From Phycomyces blakesleeanus NRRL 1555(-) (lineage: Eukaryota > Mucoromycota > Mucoromycetes > Mucorales > Phycomycetaceae), in contig NW_017265137.1 in assembly GCF_001638985.1 (NCBI RefSeq), positions 2,319,848-2,383,847 of the forward strand: 64,000 nt of DNA, given 5' to 3'. The notes beneath the pieces are model-generated. The model ran no database searches. It saw only the letters and a program-made list of their open reading frames with translations, and had not been told where the DNA came from. The translations under genes and the position numbers were made by a program. This document shows positions 11,035-22,802 of the stretch, piece by piece (within the stretch, counting starts at the first letter, position 1; the number at the start of each line of letters is the position of its first letter).

Positions 11035-11460
11035 TGAGCTTGCAAATTTTCTGAACAGCTGACATGGTAATATTATTAACTTATTTGAGTGGGACATCAA
11101 CAGCAATGATGTTATAAATCGATGTGTGTTTACACCTTGATGCTAGATAGAAAGTCAGTAATGCTTCAATGCACATTACAAAATACTTTCTAATTCGTTT
11201 CTACTTAATTAATACTTGCAAGATAGTTTGTACTGAGATGAAGATGATCAGCAGGCGGGAGTTTGAACTCGTATATGTTAAACATGCTTTCCATGAGGAT
11301 ACTGATATGTTATGGTCTTTTATAGTGCTTTTGATCAAGAACAAGCAGTAAGCAATCCATTAAATATCTTTTTACAATTAAATGATGTTTTTACTATATT
11401 GAAATACTCTTTATGACTAGCTTGTGCTCTAGTAATTATAATATATACGAAGTTGTAACT
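11035..11460. other. AT-rich stretch without a gene
   Basis: Short frames only, of 60 codons or fewer, without recognisable domains. Confidence 0.5.
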
Positions 11461-11478
11461 AGCTTGCTGCTAGTAATA

Positions 11479-11572
11479 CGTCTCTGTGAGATTCGAACTC
11501 ACGCTCTTCCAACCAAGGTTGGAAAAACACCTGTCAAGCCAACTAAAAAGTTAACTATAGACCGAGACGGGG
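11479..11572 (-). other. tRNA-like (SINE-like?) segment
   Basis: On the minus strand GTGAG-TTCGAAT-CTCAC forms a canonical T-arm with a good B-box, followed by AGAGACG. An upstream CGTCTCG could pair with it as an acceptor stem apart from one end mismatch. An A-box-like TGGCTTGACAGG and a hairpin TTCCAA...TTGGAA lie between. The D-arm does not pair and the anticodon loop is not seven bases, so this is not called a functional tRNA. It could be a tRNA pseudogene or the head of a SINE. Confidence 0.35.
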
Positions 11573-11748
11573 GGAAGAAATCGAAAGACAAGGGCGAACT
11601 TCACTTTTTTAGGCAACGAAGACCGTATAAAGTTTGGAGACCCCGCCTTTTTCGTTTGGGATGAACGAGATTTTACCGTTCTAGAATTGGCATTATCAGG
11701 GTGTCTTTGCTTACGACTGCCTAGACAGTAATAAACGAAAAACAATAT

Positions 11749-11907
11749 ATGGTGTCAAGTACAAAGCTGTACGGAGAACGAGTAACATTGTTTCCAGCAC
11801 AGAGTGATGACTTAAAGGCGTTCAGTCAAAAACTCATTGAACAAGCACATCTTCGCGAAAACAGGATCAGAACACCGATCACGAGAGAGTGGAGGCTTGA
11901 ATAAAGT
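11749..11907 (+). CDS. Small hypothetical frame, 52 codons
   Basis: The frame starts MVSSTKLYGERVTLF and ends REWRLE. Its composition is balanced and less AT-driven than the neighbourhood, and it sits in the GC-richer 11.5-12.5 kb island. No family is recognised. It may be a relic of a larger gene. Confidence 0.25.
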
Positions 11908-12039
11908 AATTTATCTTGCGAAAAAAAACTCCATTTGCTGTTACAATATCGGGTACCAGCTAGCAAGAAGTAGACTAGTACATCATGACAGTCGGACCAA
12001 ACTCTATACTGACTCTTCTACTTGGGCTAAATAGGCGTC

Positions 12040-12500
12040 CCAACTTGTTAAATCAGTCATACCCCAGACACATGGATGCCTATCGCACGGGTTGAGTTGG
12101 TTTTATTATAGGTCAACTGCGTCGCTAGAACGTTCGGCTGTCAACCCATAAAAAACCAGTCTATCTGATCGTCTTTGAACCTCAACATCTGACATCAACG
12201 GGGAGGAGAGTATAGGGGGCTCGCCCTCAGTCCGTTTGGCTTGTCATAGAGAGTGGTGGTATTTCATTGGCGCCCGGTGGCTCCCACCTATGCTACACCT
12301 CTCTATGACGGATTGACCACGTTGTACCAGATGTCAGAATAGAGGAGACCAGAGTAGACCGGTGTTTCTTGTTAGCCGTTCCCAGAGCCATTAACTGGGT
12401 GTGGTTTGGTTGGCCGCTTTGGTTTTCACCGCAACAACGTCACTAGAGGCTTTCTTAACAAGCTGATGTCAAGGCTGACCCTTTCGGGTCAGACTTTTTC
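12040..12500 (+). ncRNA. Candidate structured non-coding RNA
   Basis: This GC-richer island has no long frame but strong inverted repeats. GTCATAGAGAG at 12243-12253 pairs perfectly with 12299-12309. CAGTCCG just upstream can pair with CGGATTG just downstream. Inside is GGTGG-ctc-CCACC. The island ends in CTGACCC-tttc-GGGTCAG (12475-12492) followed by ACTTTTT, which resembles a Pol III-type stop. I could not match it to RNase P, MRP, SRP or U snRNAs. Strand and ends are uncertain; a decayed repeat is the alternative. Confidence 0.35.
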
Positions 12501-12519
12501 GTTACTATTAACTACGCAT

Positions 12520-14470
12520 TGTTAGTAAGAGTTTCAATGAAATAAGGGTATTTTTTATTTTATTTTGTGATTACTTACATTCACTTCTTGGGAAAATGCA
12601 TTTAGGTAAATGTCAAAGTAACATTACTACAAATTACATAAATAAATTCATCATAATTAGCACCACATGTGTAAGGTATACTTTCTTTAAAAATTCTGTT
12701 ACTTACATGAACATTTCTCTGTGTTGTGTTTATGAGAAAGGCGGGTTTACTTACCCCCACACTGAAGAGCCATTTTTCTATACGTGTATGAGTGAATACG
12801 CGAGATATGACGTAAACACTGATCGTCCAATAGAATAATTCCATCTATTAGATTGATTTATCTATGTGGCTTATCATCTATAGAGTAATTTTATGTGTTA
12901 ATTCTTTGAGAAGCAGGCTTTGTGCATGAAGAAGAACAATAAAGTATTGAAGCTTTCTGTCAGTAAAGAAGAACCCAAAAGGAAAATTTAAAAGTAGTAC
13001 TCAGGTACCAGCAAGTTTAAGGGCCTATTAAAGACGAGCTTAAAACGTATAAAAAGAGATTCTGCGGCCTTGTACTTCTGTTGTGTAGCCAATACCGTCT
13101 TCTCATTTTATGTAACCGCGACAACAGCAGAATTATTAGTGGAATAAAGGACTAGAACAATATACCAGCATATATTTTAGAATTGTAGAATATAACCTAT
13201 ACTATTTCCAGGTAGAATGTTCTATCGAGAGCTAGCTATACCTCTCTATCTCATATTTAAATACCGGGTCGTGAAATTAATCTGTAATACAAAAAAGAGC
13301 GATCAAGTTTGCCTTTTTACAAAAGGCAAGGTTGCATGAGCAAAGTGGAAAAGAAAGTTTTAGTTCACAATAAAGTGTTTTTCAATATTATGATCGGTTT
13401 GGTTAAAATATTAAAAGCCTCAATATATAAGCACCTATATTTTCTCGAAATTTATGGGATTAATCCTGGTGTATTTGGGCTAATGCTTCAAATATTTTGC
13501 AAAACTTATACGAGTGCTTCTTTTTTTCTTTACAGTCTAAACTATTGAGATTAGGTAAAAATTGTTACAAAGTGCAAGTCAAGTTATTTTGTTTTAAAAA
13601 GCATTTTAATATTCGCATTCTAAATTCTAAAATATTTAAATATTAAAGCATCAATGTATTAAAAGCAAAACTAAAGGAGAAAGCTTAAAGAGAAAAAGAA
13701 ATATTAATATCCAGTAATATATTTTGGCCTTAAAAATAATATCATTATCTTATAGTATTTTTCTTTGTAAAGTATAGATTCTACTGGGGTAATTTCTTCC
13801 TTTCTTCCTAGATCGAATTACCAATAAAGTCTTAATTGTATATCGCAATGAAGCATCGAATCTTTATTGTTGTAGAATCGGCATTACCTTTGTCAACTAC
13901 TCAATCATCCTCATAACCAAATTAAAATTGATCTTGACTAAGCTGAAAATATATCTAGACTATTTTCTGGTCAAACCCTTAGCAGGGTCTCTAGTATCTC
14001 ATTTCTTTTCCAATTGAAAATAGCAACTATATATATATATATATAGCTTTTGCTTTCTTTTTTTTCTGCCCTTTCTTTACTGCTTAATATTGCTTTGAGA
14101 TATATGTGAGTTAATTTTCTAGCAGATGGTGGGTCCCTTTTGTGTTTATTTGCACAAACAAAATAAAAAACATTTTCTTGTGTCCTTGAACAAGAAGCGC
14201 ACAGACCACTTTAAAGTAACCTGCGAATCGCTGTTATAGAAACTTGTACTCCACTTTAAGAGTTATTGCTACACCGATCGAAACCAAACTCTTCATTACT
14301 CTTTTACTTCTTTGCTTCTTTACTTTACTTTACTTCACCTTACAAAGTTGACTTCATAAGTACTCTGAGTGAATATTATTAGCTGTCTCTTCTGCCTTAG
14401 AACAGTTACACAAACCCAGTAAAAAGAATATATAGCTATGTCACGTTTGCTCTGACGTGAACATCTAAGA
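12520..14470. other. AT-rich region without a recognisable gene
   Basis: Frames of up to about 80 codons on both strands overlap one another and show no domain. There is an (AT)n run near 14025-14045. Nothing else is supported. Confidence 0.5.
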
Positions 14471-14777
14471 CTGACAGAAAGCGCAGTCCTAAACTTTAAT
14501 CGCAGATGAAAAATTTTCTGTTACATATAGACCTCCTCCAACGCGCGTCGTTTGTTTTCTCCTTGAGCAACAACAGTCCCGGTTTCATAGTGAGGCGTCT
14601 CTTGCGACCGTTGCAGGGAGATTCTTCCATGCTACAAGCATCGGAAAGTGAAAGTTGTTACTCGCCAGCTCAGTTAATTCTGAGAAGTCGTGGGGCATGG
14701 TCTCTTTTCATTTTTGGAAGGACTACTGTGTACATCGCATCGCCAATGTGGAATCATGATGCTGGGGGGAGGGAGGT

Positions 14778-15095
14778 CTAACCTGTGGTGAGATGTGCTG
14801 GCTCTTCACTGCTAACCTGACTGAACTCTTTAACGGCTGACGGTGAAGCTACTGGTAGTCGAATGAGCTGGACCTTATCACCTAGTGGTAAGTTCTCTGG
14901 CGAGTTCGCACCCACATTACTCGGTGACGAGATGTGGGGCTGGATGAACGGGTGCTTTCCGTTGGTTTGCCACCATTCCAGCACCTCCTTCGCTACCAAG
15001 TCAGGTTTACGTCCTGAAGGAGATTGAGCCGCGTAATGCGGGGACAAAGAACTTGGTGTCATGCTTTTTATTCTTTTACTCATGTAAAAGAACAT
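14778..15095 (-). pseudogene. Hypothetical frame with the SPSGRKPDL motif, probably a gene fragment
   Basis: A 105-codon frame, perhaps starting at a methionine slightly inside it, has coding-like composition. It contains SPSGRKPDLVAKEVLEWW and then a Ser/Pro-rich stretch. The opening motif matches PSPSGRRPDLTAK in the giant inverted repeat and PSPSGQRPDLTAR at 10.4 kb. After the stop, further minus-strand frames (for example MPHDFSELTELASNNFHFP near 14650) look coding-like but are out of frame, so the gene is either spliced in a way I cannot resolve or broken. Function unknown. Confidence 0.4.
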
Positions 15096-15099
15096 TAAG

Positions 15100-16078
15100 T
15101 GAAATTAAATCAAATAGAATAGTTTCTTTATGTATATCTTTAAATAAATAAATAAAGTCTTTTTGAACTAGTATCGTCTCCAATAAAAAAAACACACTTT
15201 TAAACTTTTTTTTTGCTTGATTGAAGAGTTCAATGTTGTAATTAGGAGGGTTCATTTATAAGATAGAATTAATATAATTAAATGAATTCGAAAAGAAATA
15301 TAATAGAATAAAGATATAACATGTATGATTTTGTAATTATGTTGATCACTGCGTTTAATTGTGTAGGCTATTTTTGTCTATAAAGTCTATAAAGAAAATT
15401 CAGAATGATTGTTGAAAATGCCGATGGCGCAAAATGTTTAGCTGAATTTAGCTAATCCGGATGAACATTGTAAAGAAGATGCATTGGAATGGGAGAAAGA
15501 AAAAATGTGAAAAAAATGGAGAAATGAGAGATGAGAAGAAATAAAGAAATATACGTTTGAAAGAGAGGCAGAAAAGGTGCAGTGGGCTAAATACGCAAGC
15601 GAATGTCCTCATTGTATTTACACAGACTGTGCACAAGATGTTTAATATGGACATAATATAAAAGAGGTATCATTATCTACAAACAATTTTATATCTTTAA
15701 TACCAATTAGTACTTAGTACACTCTATTCGTTATTTCATACACATTTGTGTAATTATATTTACAGTGCAAAAATAATTTGAATTCAAATAAGAAGAATAA
15801 ACAAGTATTGATACATTACAAAATACATCCTTCAATATTCTGTATAAGAGTAGTCTACCAAAAATGTAGAGACGGTTGTTATATTACAATCCTTAAAGAC
15901 AAGTTGACATACATAAAGTTTATCGAGTAAGCAAGACATAGATATAATAACAGAGGTACATTGGCAGCTTGAATTACATGAAGTGGAGTGGAAATTTGAT
16001 ACATGCCAGCCATTATAGCTAGTTCGTTGTCCTAGTTACTTTGTATTTCGGTTTCTTTTTTGTGTATGTTCAAGTGTT
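15100..16078. other. AT-rich region without a recognisable gene
   Basis: Only short low-complexity frames are seen, including an F/S-rich one at 15448-15654 on the minus strand. No repeat or domain is recognised. Confidence 0.5.
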
Positions 16079-16352
16079 TGAGGTATTGGGGATTGATTTT
16101 GGGTTAGTATCTCAATATATGAAAAACTGGATACTGTGAGAGTGTTATTTATTAGATAGGCAAAATATTATTGCTTATATACGTTACTATTAAAATTCCT
16201 ATTGTGTAATGCTTGGCTCGTTTACACTGTATAAGTGTGTAGGATATGTATGCCTGGTATGTAACAGTTCCTGAGATTGCTATCTTGCCAGGTTCATTAG
16301 CAAGAAGGAACCAGTGTTTGGTTGTGGAGTCTGTTCTTCACTCAATTGAGAC
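16079..16352 (-). repeat. Dispersed repeat of unknown class, copy 2 (inverted)
   Basis: Diverged reverse complement of 10750-11034. The two copies enclose about 5 kb that includes the candidate RNA island and the SPSGRKPDL frame. Confidence 0.7.
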
Positions 16353-16359
16353 ATGTATA

Positions 16360-17373
16360 TCATAGTGAGAATATAACAAATAATATACATCTTAATGATG
16401 TTCAACGTTTTATGATTTGTAATCTTGGAGATGACACTATCAAATTGAGTTTATTTGAGGTCAAGGAATTTGAGGAAGAGAGACATTTTATAAAAGATTG
16501 CAATGCCTACAGAATATCTGTGTAAATCGGCACAGATTGATAAATGTATGTGAGACTATATAACCAATTAGCTGTATATGAATTTCAGTTATTACGATAA
16601 GTAAATTGAACTAATGATGCATGATTTTAAGACATAATACAAATTAAGAATAGAAAAAGAAAAATAAGATAGCCAGGAAAAGTATTATACCGTTATTGAT
16701 CATTGTTAATATTATTTTCTTTTGATTTAATATATCTGGGATAACAATAAATAAGGTCCACTCTTGTACGCCTCCAATTGTAAAGTGGTTAAAGCCAATC
16801 ATGGCTTATACTGAAGTAGAAGATAGCTGTTCCAAGGTTACATAAGACATTATGCGTATAGAATCTTTTTAGCCTATTGGTGAGCAAATATTAGGCTTGA
16901 AAAAAAATACAAAAAAAGTATTGGGGTTGATTAGAGGTCAACTTAATCCGATTATCCCTAGACTTGATATATTATTCATGGTGGGAGAATTTGGAAACTA
17001 TCGATAATTCCAAAATTGTATTGAGCAAAATTTTAGAGACAAGGTTCATAGAATTGTTTGTCCTCTTTCTACTGAAATGACTACAGTAAAAGGTACAGTT
17101 ATGGTTACAGAAAAACATGTGGCTATGTTTTACCTTCAGTCAAAGGTACTTGATATACCAATCACTATTTATAAAGCCTCAGGTCATATATATGTTACAA
17201 GATCTATCATGTCATTTAATTCCAACTCGGATAAAATTTATACAAAGTTTGTTTCTATAATTAACAAATGTCTATGTCGAGATCGTTCTATGGCTTTCGT
17301 TACCAAAGGATATTTAATTACTATAGACCAACTTTTTCTCAAAGCAACTAATACTTGGTCCACACAAGATTGA
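16360..17373 (+). pseudogene. Decayed Hsp70-superfamily (HSPA12-like) gene
   Basis: Two pieces resemble the Hsp70/HSPA12 ATPase fold. At 16390-16470 a frame reads RFMICNLGDDTIKLSLFEV, matching the phosphate-2 pattern (RFMVCDxGGGTVDL in typical members) with the glycines lost. At 16960-17373 a frame with one in-frame stop reads ILFMVGEFGNYR, then IEQNFRDKVHRIVCP and VKGTVM, the pattern of the adenosine-motif region, and runs to WSTQD. The stretch between is out of frame. Loss of the GGGT residues and the breaks argue for a pseudogene. HSPA12-like genes are multicopy in Mucoromycota (from memory, not checked). Confidence 0.45.
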
Positions 17374-18534
17374 AATAGGTAATTTACTTCAATACATAAT
17401 AATAATAATAATTCAGTATTGGATCATTCTAAATTATAATATAGAGTTGCTTAAATATAATGCGAAAAATCCGGTTCCACGTTGTACAACACACCCTAGT
17501 ATCAGGAGGGTGGGGTTTTCTTATTCATATACCACAATATTTAGTTTGTAGGAAGGGTGAAGAAGCTTTGATTATGATTAACATGTTCTTTAGTTTTACT
17601 GGGATCCAAGCCGCAGCATTTATAAATGACAGGACATGTATATTCAGAGTAATTACTCCATACTTTGGACAATTCTTTGTTTTAAAAATAACAATACTAA
17701 AAATAAAGAATACCACACCAGCCGACCAGCATAAAAAATGTTGTAAAATCAAAGAAAGTTACAAATACTTAATAAACAGTATCTATACCACTTACACTCT
17801 AGAATCCTCACCACATATTTCACAGTGTACAAAACTCATCAAATCCAACCCCTAGTCCAATTGACATTGCGAATTTGAATCAAGCCGTATATTTTATATA
17901 CATTTTCTTTTAAAAAAATATTCCAATAAAAGAAATGGATTTCTTCTACTCCAAGATTCGGGTAGTTACATTAATACACTATCATAATTTAACTATAGTA
18001 TATATAGTCAATTACAGTTCTAGAATCTAATAATGGCAAAACATTTTACTGTCGTTTGTTATTTTCTTTACTGAAGCGCATTCTTTCTTTTCAAAGAAAT
18101 AAGAAGAAAGCATAATATGCAACAAATGCTTTATTATAAATTATGATTTTAAAAAATATAAAAAAGATACGAGTAATAACAGTTATTTCCAAAATATAGG
18201 GTATCTTAATCTATTGTCTTTATCTATTGATATCTTGCTGGTAAGTGGTGCTTTTTTATTTCAAGAGACTCAGCTATAAAATAAGCCCCAAAATATATGT
18301 AGACTTGCGCAGTGCATATTCACAGAGTGACTCGTTGCGCACACGCTAATACTTTGATCGACTGGCCGTCTGCTGAGTCTAGTTTGCATATGTGTATGTA
18401 CAAGATTAATAGCACCGATTTGGAATTATAATTAATTATTATATTATTATTATTATTATTATTTTAAAAAAAAAGAAGCGAATAGTAGAGGAGTATAGTT
18501 AAATATGCCTTTAATAATATCTCCAAACACAGAT
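17374..18534. other. AT-rich region with a weak frame
   Basis: A 131-codon plus frame at 17460-17855 lacks recognisable domains; its complement also has a 75-codon frame. A (TTA)n run lies near 18440-18465. No gene is called. Confidence 0.45.
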
Positions 18535-18539
18535 CCGTT

Positions 18540-18917
18540 TGTTGTATCCAACATAATCGTAGATTCAAATAGAGCGCACAGACAATTAGATAAAGACATA
18601 TTGAAGAAGCGACCAGTATCTATTTCTCACAATCATTAAATGAAGAACATACTGACAACAAGGTCACACAACTTAGTCAACATCACTAATCACTCAAACA
18701 AGAGCGTAGGTAATAACTTAACAATATATCATCTATGATATAAGAAAACAGACATCACATGATATACTCATATCATTACCTCAAGTACACACACAATGTC
18801 TATATAAACTCACATAGCAAATAGCAATAGAGGATTATCTCTCTTTTCATCAATAAACAAAGTCTCACCGTACTTCTCGCCTGCACTTTGTTTTTCTTTA
18901 TTTTTTAAAATATAACA
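18540..18917 (+). repeat. Solo LTR of the Ty3/gypsy family
   Basis: A 378-bp relative of the 391-bp LTRs at 3685 and 8819, in the opposite orientation to that element, from TGTTGTATCC to ATAACA. A perfect 5-bp target duplication CCGTT lies at 18535-18539 and 18918-18922. No internal sequence is present, so this is the product of LTR-LTR recombination. It has diverged from the full-length copy by substitutions and small indels. Confidence 0.95.
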
Positions 18918-18922
18918 CCGTT

Positions 18923-19568
18923 ATCGAATAAAATTTCATTTATTCACTTTATAACATAGTAAGAAAAACAAAATAGCATATCATTTCATTTTGTAATGAT
19001 AATAATTTGTTTAATATCAGCATCAAAATAAGAATTCTAGATCAGTAATAGCACTTGTACCAAGCCAATTTCTTTCTTTCTTTCTTTTTTTGCCTATAAA
19101 GAAAATCAAAATTTTTCAAGCGATGGCTTACTGAACAATAATTTATTGGAGCCATAGGTAATCAAGGTTTTTATTCTTTGTGGAAGAGTTTTCGATAATA
19201 AATAAATCAATAAAAAATCCAATAAAAAATAAAAGGTTAAAGCAAAATTGACATTGAACTCAAATAAAGGTGTGAAATAGAGAGAAAAGGTTCTGTTTGT
19301 TCGATATATATTGATATAAAGTATAGTATATTTGTACTAGCAAAATATTTGGTGAGGTCTTTTTTCACCATTAATCTCCTTTTAAATACAAATGATACGA
19401 TGTAAAATTAGTCAACCTTCTTTACAGTGTATATATACATATTCCATCAACAATACTACCTTAAAAATGACTTCAATGATTGAAAGTACTAGCTACTAAA
19501 GGTTTAACTATATTTTATTCACATAAACTTTGTTTTTAAATGCCTATATTATGTATACATTTGATTTC
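18923..19568. other. AT-rich spacer
   Basis: No frame or repeat is recognised between the solo LTR and the CACTA element. Confidence 0.5.
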
Positions 19569-19571
19569 ATG

Positions 19572-19596
19572 CACTATGGGAAAAAGGTGGTCTTTT
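19572..19596 (+). repeat. Left terminal inverted repeat of the CACTA element
   Basis: CACTATGGGAAAAA followed by GGTGGTCTTTTTT. It pairs with the right end with few mismatches over about 25 bp. Confidence 0.9.
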
Positions 19597-19912
19597 TTGA
19601 ATTTGTGACTTCATTTTTGGCCTATAATAATCAAAAAATCACCAAAAATCCAAGTTGAAACAAGAAAATCTTTGTTCTTTGAAATGGTTGATAAAAAGCA
19701 AATGAATCGCTTAAAATTAAATCTCAGGAGGGACAAATGTCCATTCTAATTAAACATCTTACATTTTTGGTAAATATATATTGGAATTGAGAAATATTGG
19801 ATGTCAGAAATAAAAAAAAAAGAAAATATCTAAACTTTCTGCTGGTTGGATAAAATTTGTTAAGACAATTTGAAAAAAAAAGAAAAATTTATTACAAAAA
19901 AAAAAAAACAAA

Positions 19913-22802
19913 TTATATATCACTTAAGGCACCAAGTGTCAATTTTGGGCCACGTTTAAGGCTAGGCCAAATGATGTAATGGCTACCATTGACATTTGAT
20001 GGCACCAAGCCAACCAACTCTACAATGTCACTGGCATGAATCACTATAGTCTTCGGCTTTACTACAGATGTAATAGGCAATCCATTTTTCAAATGCACAC
20101 TATATATGGTTATGAGAGCTAGTGGCCATCTCTTCGAGTTGTGTACATGTTGGAAGAATATAACCACCTTTCCGAAGAAATGCTTATATCCTGGACGGTA
20201 AGAGCGGGATCTTCTGGAGTTCATGTCCACTTGTAGCTGCACATGAACATGACATGCCTCTCTTGTAGAACTTTGGTTGAATGCAGCGTCAATAACACAA
20301 CCATTAAGATAGGCCTTGCGGCTTGTCTTTATGGAAGGCTCAAGCATACTAAATTCTTCCCCCTTCAAATCATAAAACGTTTTAAGAAGCAATGAAAGAT
20401 GAGATCTATCTTCAAAGCTATCGAAAATTGTTAAATTCTTCAAAGGCCCCCAGAACTCAATCTCACACTCAGCATTGGCAGGATCACCTCCTTCTGTAAC
20501 AGGCCACCCATCGGTATATGCACTGTAAACTAGAAGGTTAGCTGGTGGAGTTTTTGTGTTTGCAACGGTTGTCAGTTCCGCTACACGCCGGGATTGCGCC
20601 AGTCTGATCATGATGTTTCCAGCATTGACACTGACTTGGGAGTTACTCTTGATGGACCTGGAGTACTCACCAATGGCTCTTTCCACGGATCGTGTGCTAT
20701 ATGCTCTTGGCGGGCCATATAGATCAATCATCTGAGGATAATGCTGAATAATGTGCTGGTTAATTGTGAACACGCCAATGTCAATATCTGCTGTAGAAAG
20801 AAGACTCTCTAGGAATAAGTTCCATTCTACAAGATTACTAAGAAAAAAGGTAAAAGTAAATTACTATGAAAAATGAAATAAAATATGGCATTAAACATAC
20901 CTTCTTATCGAGGTTTGATCCTCTGCTGATAACTCCCAGCTCATGAGTAAATTGCATGTTTGAACCAGGCCAAGTAATGCATTTCGGGCAACCAAGTCCT
21001 GGACACGCTCTGCAACCAACGTGGGGACAACAAAGAGTAAAAAGTCTGCCCAATCCACAGCTCTAAAGAAACCGGCATTCTTTGTCACGTCTCTCCAGGC
21101 ACCATGCAACGATGTAGGGATTGTGGATTTTGCGGCTACCATTGCAGCACCAATCTCCCTTTGAGTGGCAAGAGAAAGACATAGAGGATGCTTGATTCCA
21201 TACTTTCCGCGTACAAGTCCCCATACCTGTTTACCGATTCCGTGGCACAGACCATGCATCTCGTCTAACGCGAAAAAAAACGGGCCAGAGAATGTTTCCA
21301 TTGAGGCTAACGGTGACTGACCATTGAGCCCCTTTCTGTCTTCACTGCTTGCCAGATTGTAGTTTCTGAAACTCTCCAGTGAGCGCGTCTGGGTTCCAGG
21401 CAACATGCGGAAGTACTGGCCATGTTTAGGAGTTTGGCCCACTACGTGACAAATACGACAGCCATTCTTACTCGTGTGGCCAACATGGCATGCCAGCTTT
21501 GCCAGAGCTGGAATATCGCCAGTGGCCATGAGGACATGTACCTTTGCCCTGATCGTTGTCGTCGGTGTCTTTACTTCCATGCCTTCTGTCTGGAGCAAAC
21601 GGAGATCTCTCAGCGTTGGCTCAAGAAAAGACCAGATGTCACTGGGACCAGTGCAACCAGGAAGCATTGCTATTTGGATCATCCTGTTTTTCTCATAACG
21701 GATCGTCGGATTCAAGTCCAAGACAGTTGCATGAACAATGGTTACTGATCCAGGTACATTGTGTGGGTTGAACCCGTCCATGGACAACGAAATCGCAATA
21801 TCGTTTTCACCAGAAAACAGATGCTTCATGGATTGGTATACATGACCATCGAAAACATCTGCTTTCTGCCCGTCTTGGCTGGATTGGTGGTTATGACGAT
21901 AGAGCATTTCAGCCCTGGTCTTGTCATCAGCCAAGCACAAAGCAAGCTGTCTGGCCAAAGGAAGCTGTACGATCGATCTCACAGGAACCCTGGTGTCACT
22001 TTCGCTAGTTTGGCCATTTTTGTATCTTGCTTCACCGCATTTTACGCATGCGATATCATTCTCGTTGTTGAACTGCATACAACCTCTGATGCAAATGTCG
22101 TATCCGTCTGCTTTGATACCCGAGAAGCGCTCAAGAAGCTTGTTTCCAAGGTGTGGGCTGCATGCTCGGTACGTAATATTGATAGAACAATCAAGGATCT
22201 GGTTGAAGTGTTCTACAATCTTTTCGTGGGCTCGACGAGAAATTCCGAACTCTTGGATCAACTGCATGAACGCGAGATTCTTTTTATCATCGTTGCTGGG
22301 AACAGGAAGAGGCTGGCTAAAATCAAAGACTAGCGAGGGTGTGGTGCCTTCAATTTCGTCAATGACATTCTCGCATTCTTCTCCAAAATCGTACTATAGT
22401 AAGATAAACAACAATAAGTATGATTATCATAATATATGTATTTATGTATCTCACCATGGACTCATCATCTTCAGTACTGTCAATGATATCCATATCCTCA
22501 CTACTGCTTGTGTTGATGTTTTCTCTGTTTGTTTATCAAAGTATACAGCTAATTAATATACTGTCTATCGTTTTGTGTTTTTGCTTTTGATAAGCTTACC
22601 CAAAAGCCAAGTTAGGAACCATTGCTGATGTAAACTGGCTTTGATCAGGAAGAGAGACAGTTTGGGAAACTTCGCCATTGGCAAGTAATTCTGCCCTATT
22701 TGTCATGCATCGTTCGAGACATCTTTTATATGTTCGACTGTTATTAAAGGTCGACTTGCAAGTACGGCATTGGTAACGAGGGGCTTTTGTAATTTTGGAC
22801 AT
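19913..22802 (-). CDS. CACTA-type transposase (Tnp2/Plavaka family)
   Basis: Four exons: 22802-22600, 22524-22455, 22393-20901 and 20837-19913, giving 896 aa with GT-AG introns. The N-terminus has a zinc-finger-like segment YQCRTCKSTFNNSRTYKRC, followed by an acidic Ser/Asp linker. The central region holds a CxxC pair (CMQF...CVKCGEARY), LSMDGFNPHNVPGS with the acidic residue and NPH typical of Tnp2-type transposases, GCRICHV, and ALDEMHGLCHGIGKQVW. These motifs are conserved in CACTA transposases of fungi and plants, which cut the element at its CACTA ends. No stop or frameshift was found. The gene shares a short divergent promoter region with the plus-strand gene at 23146. Confidence 0.85.

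Noticed and set aside
11479..11572. Functional tRNA gene
   Set aside because: The D-arm does not pair and the anticodon loop is the wrong size.
12470..12510. Helitron 3' end
   Set aside because: A terminal hairpin is present, but no CTRR tetranucleotide follows, there is no A/T insertion context and no Rep/helicase is nearby.
14506..14781. 91-codon plus frame
   Set aside because: Antisense to coding-like minus-strand pieces and without a domain.
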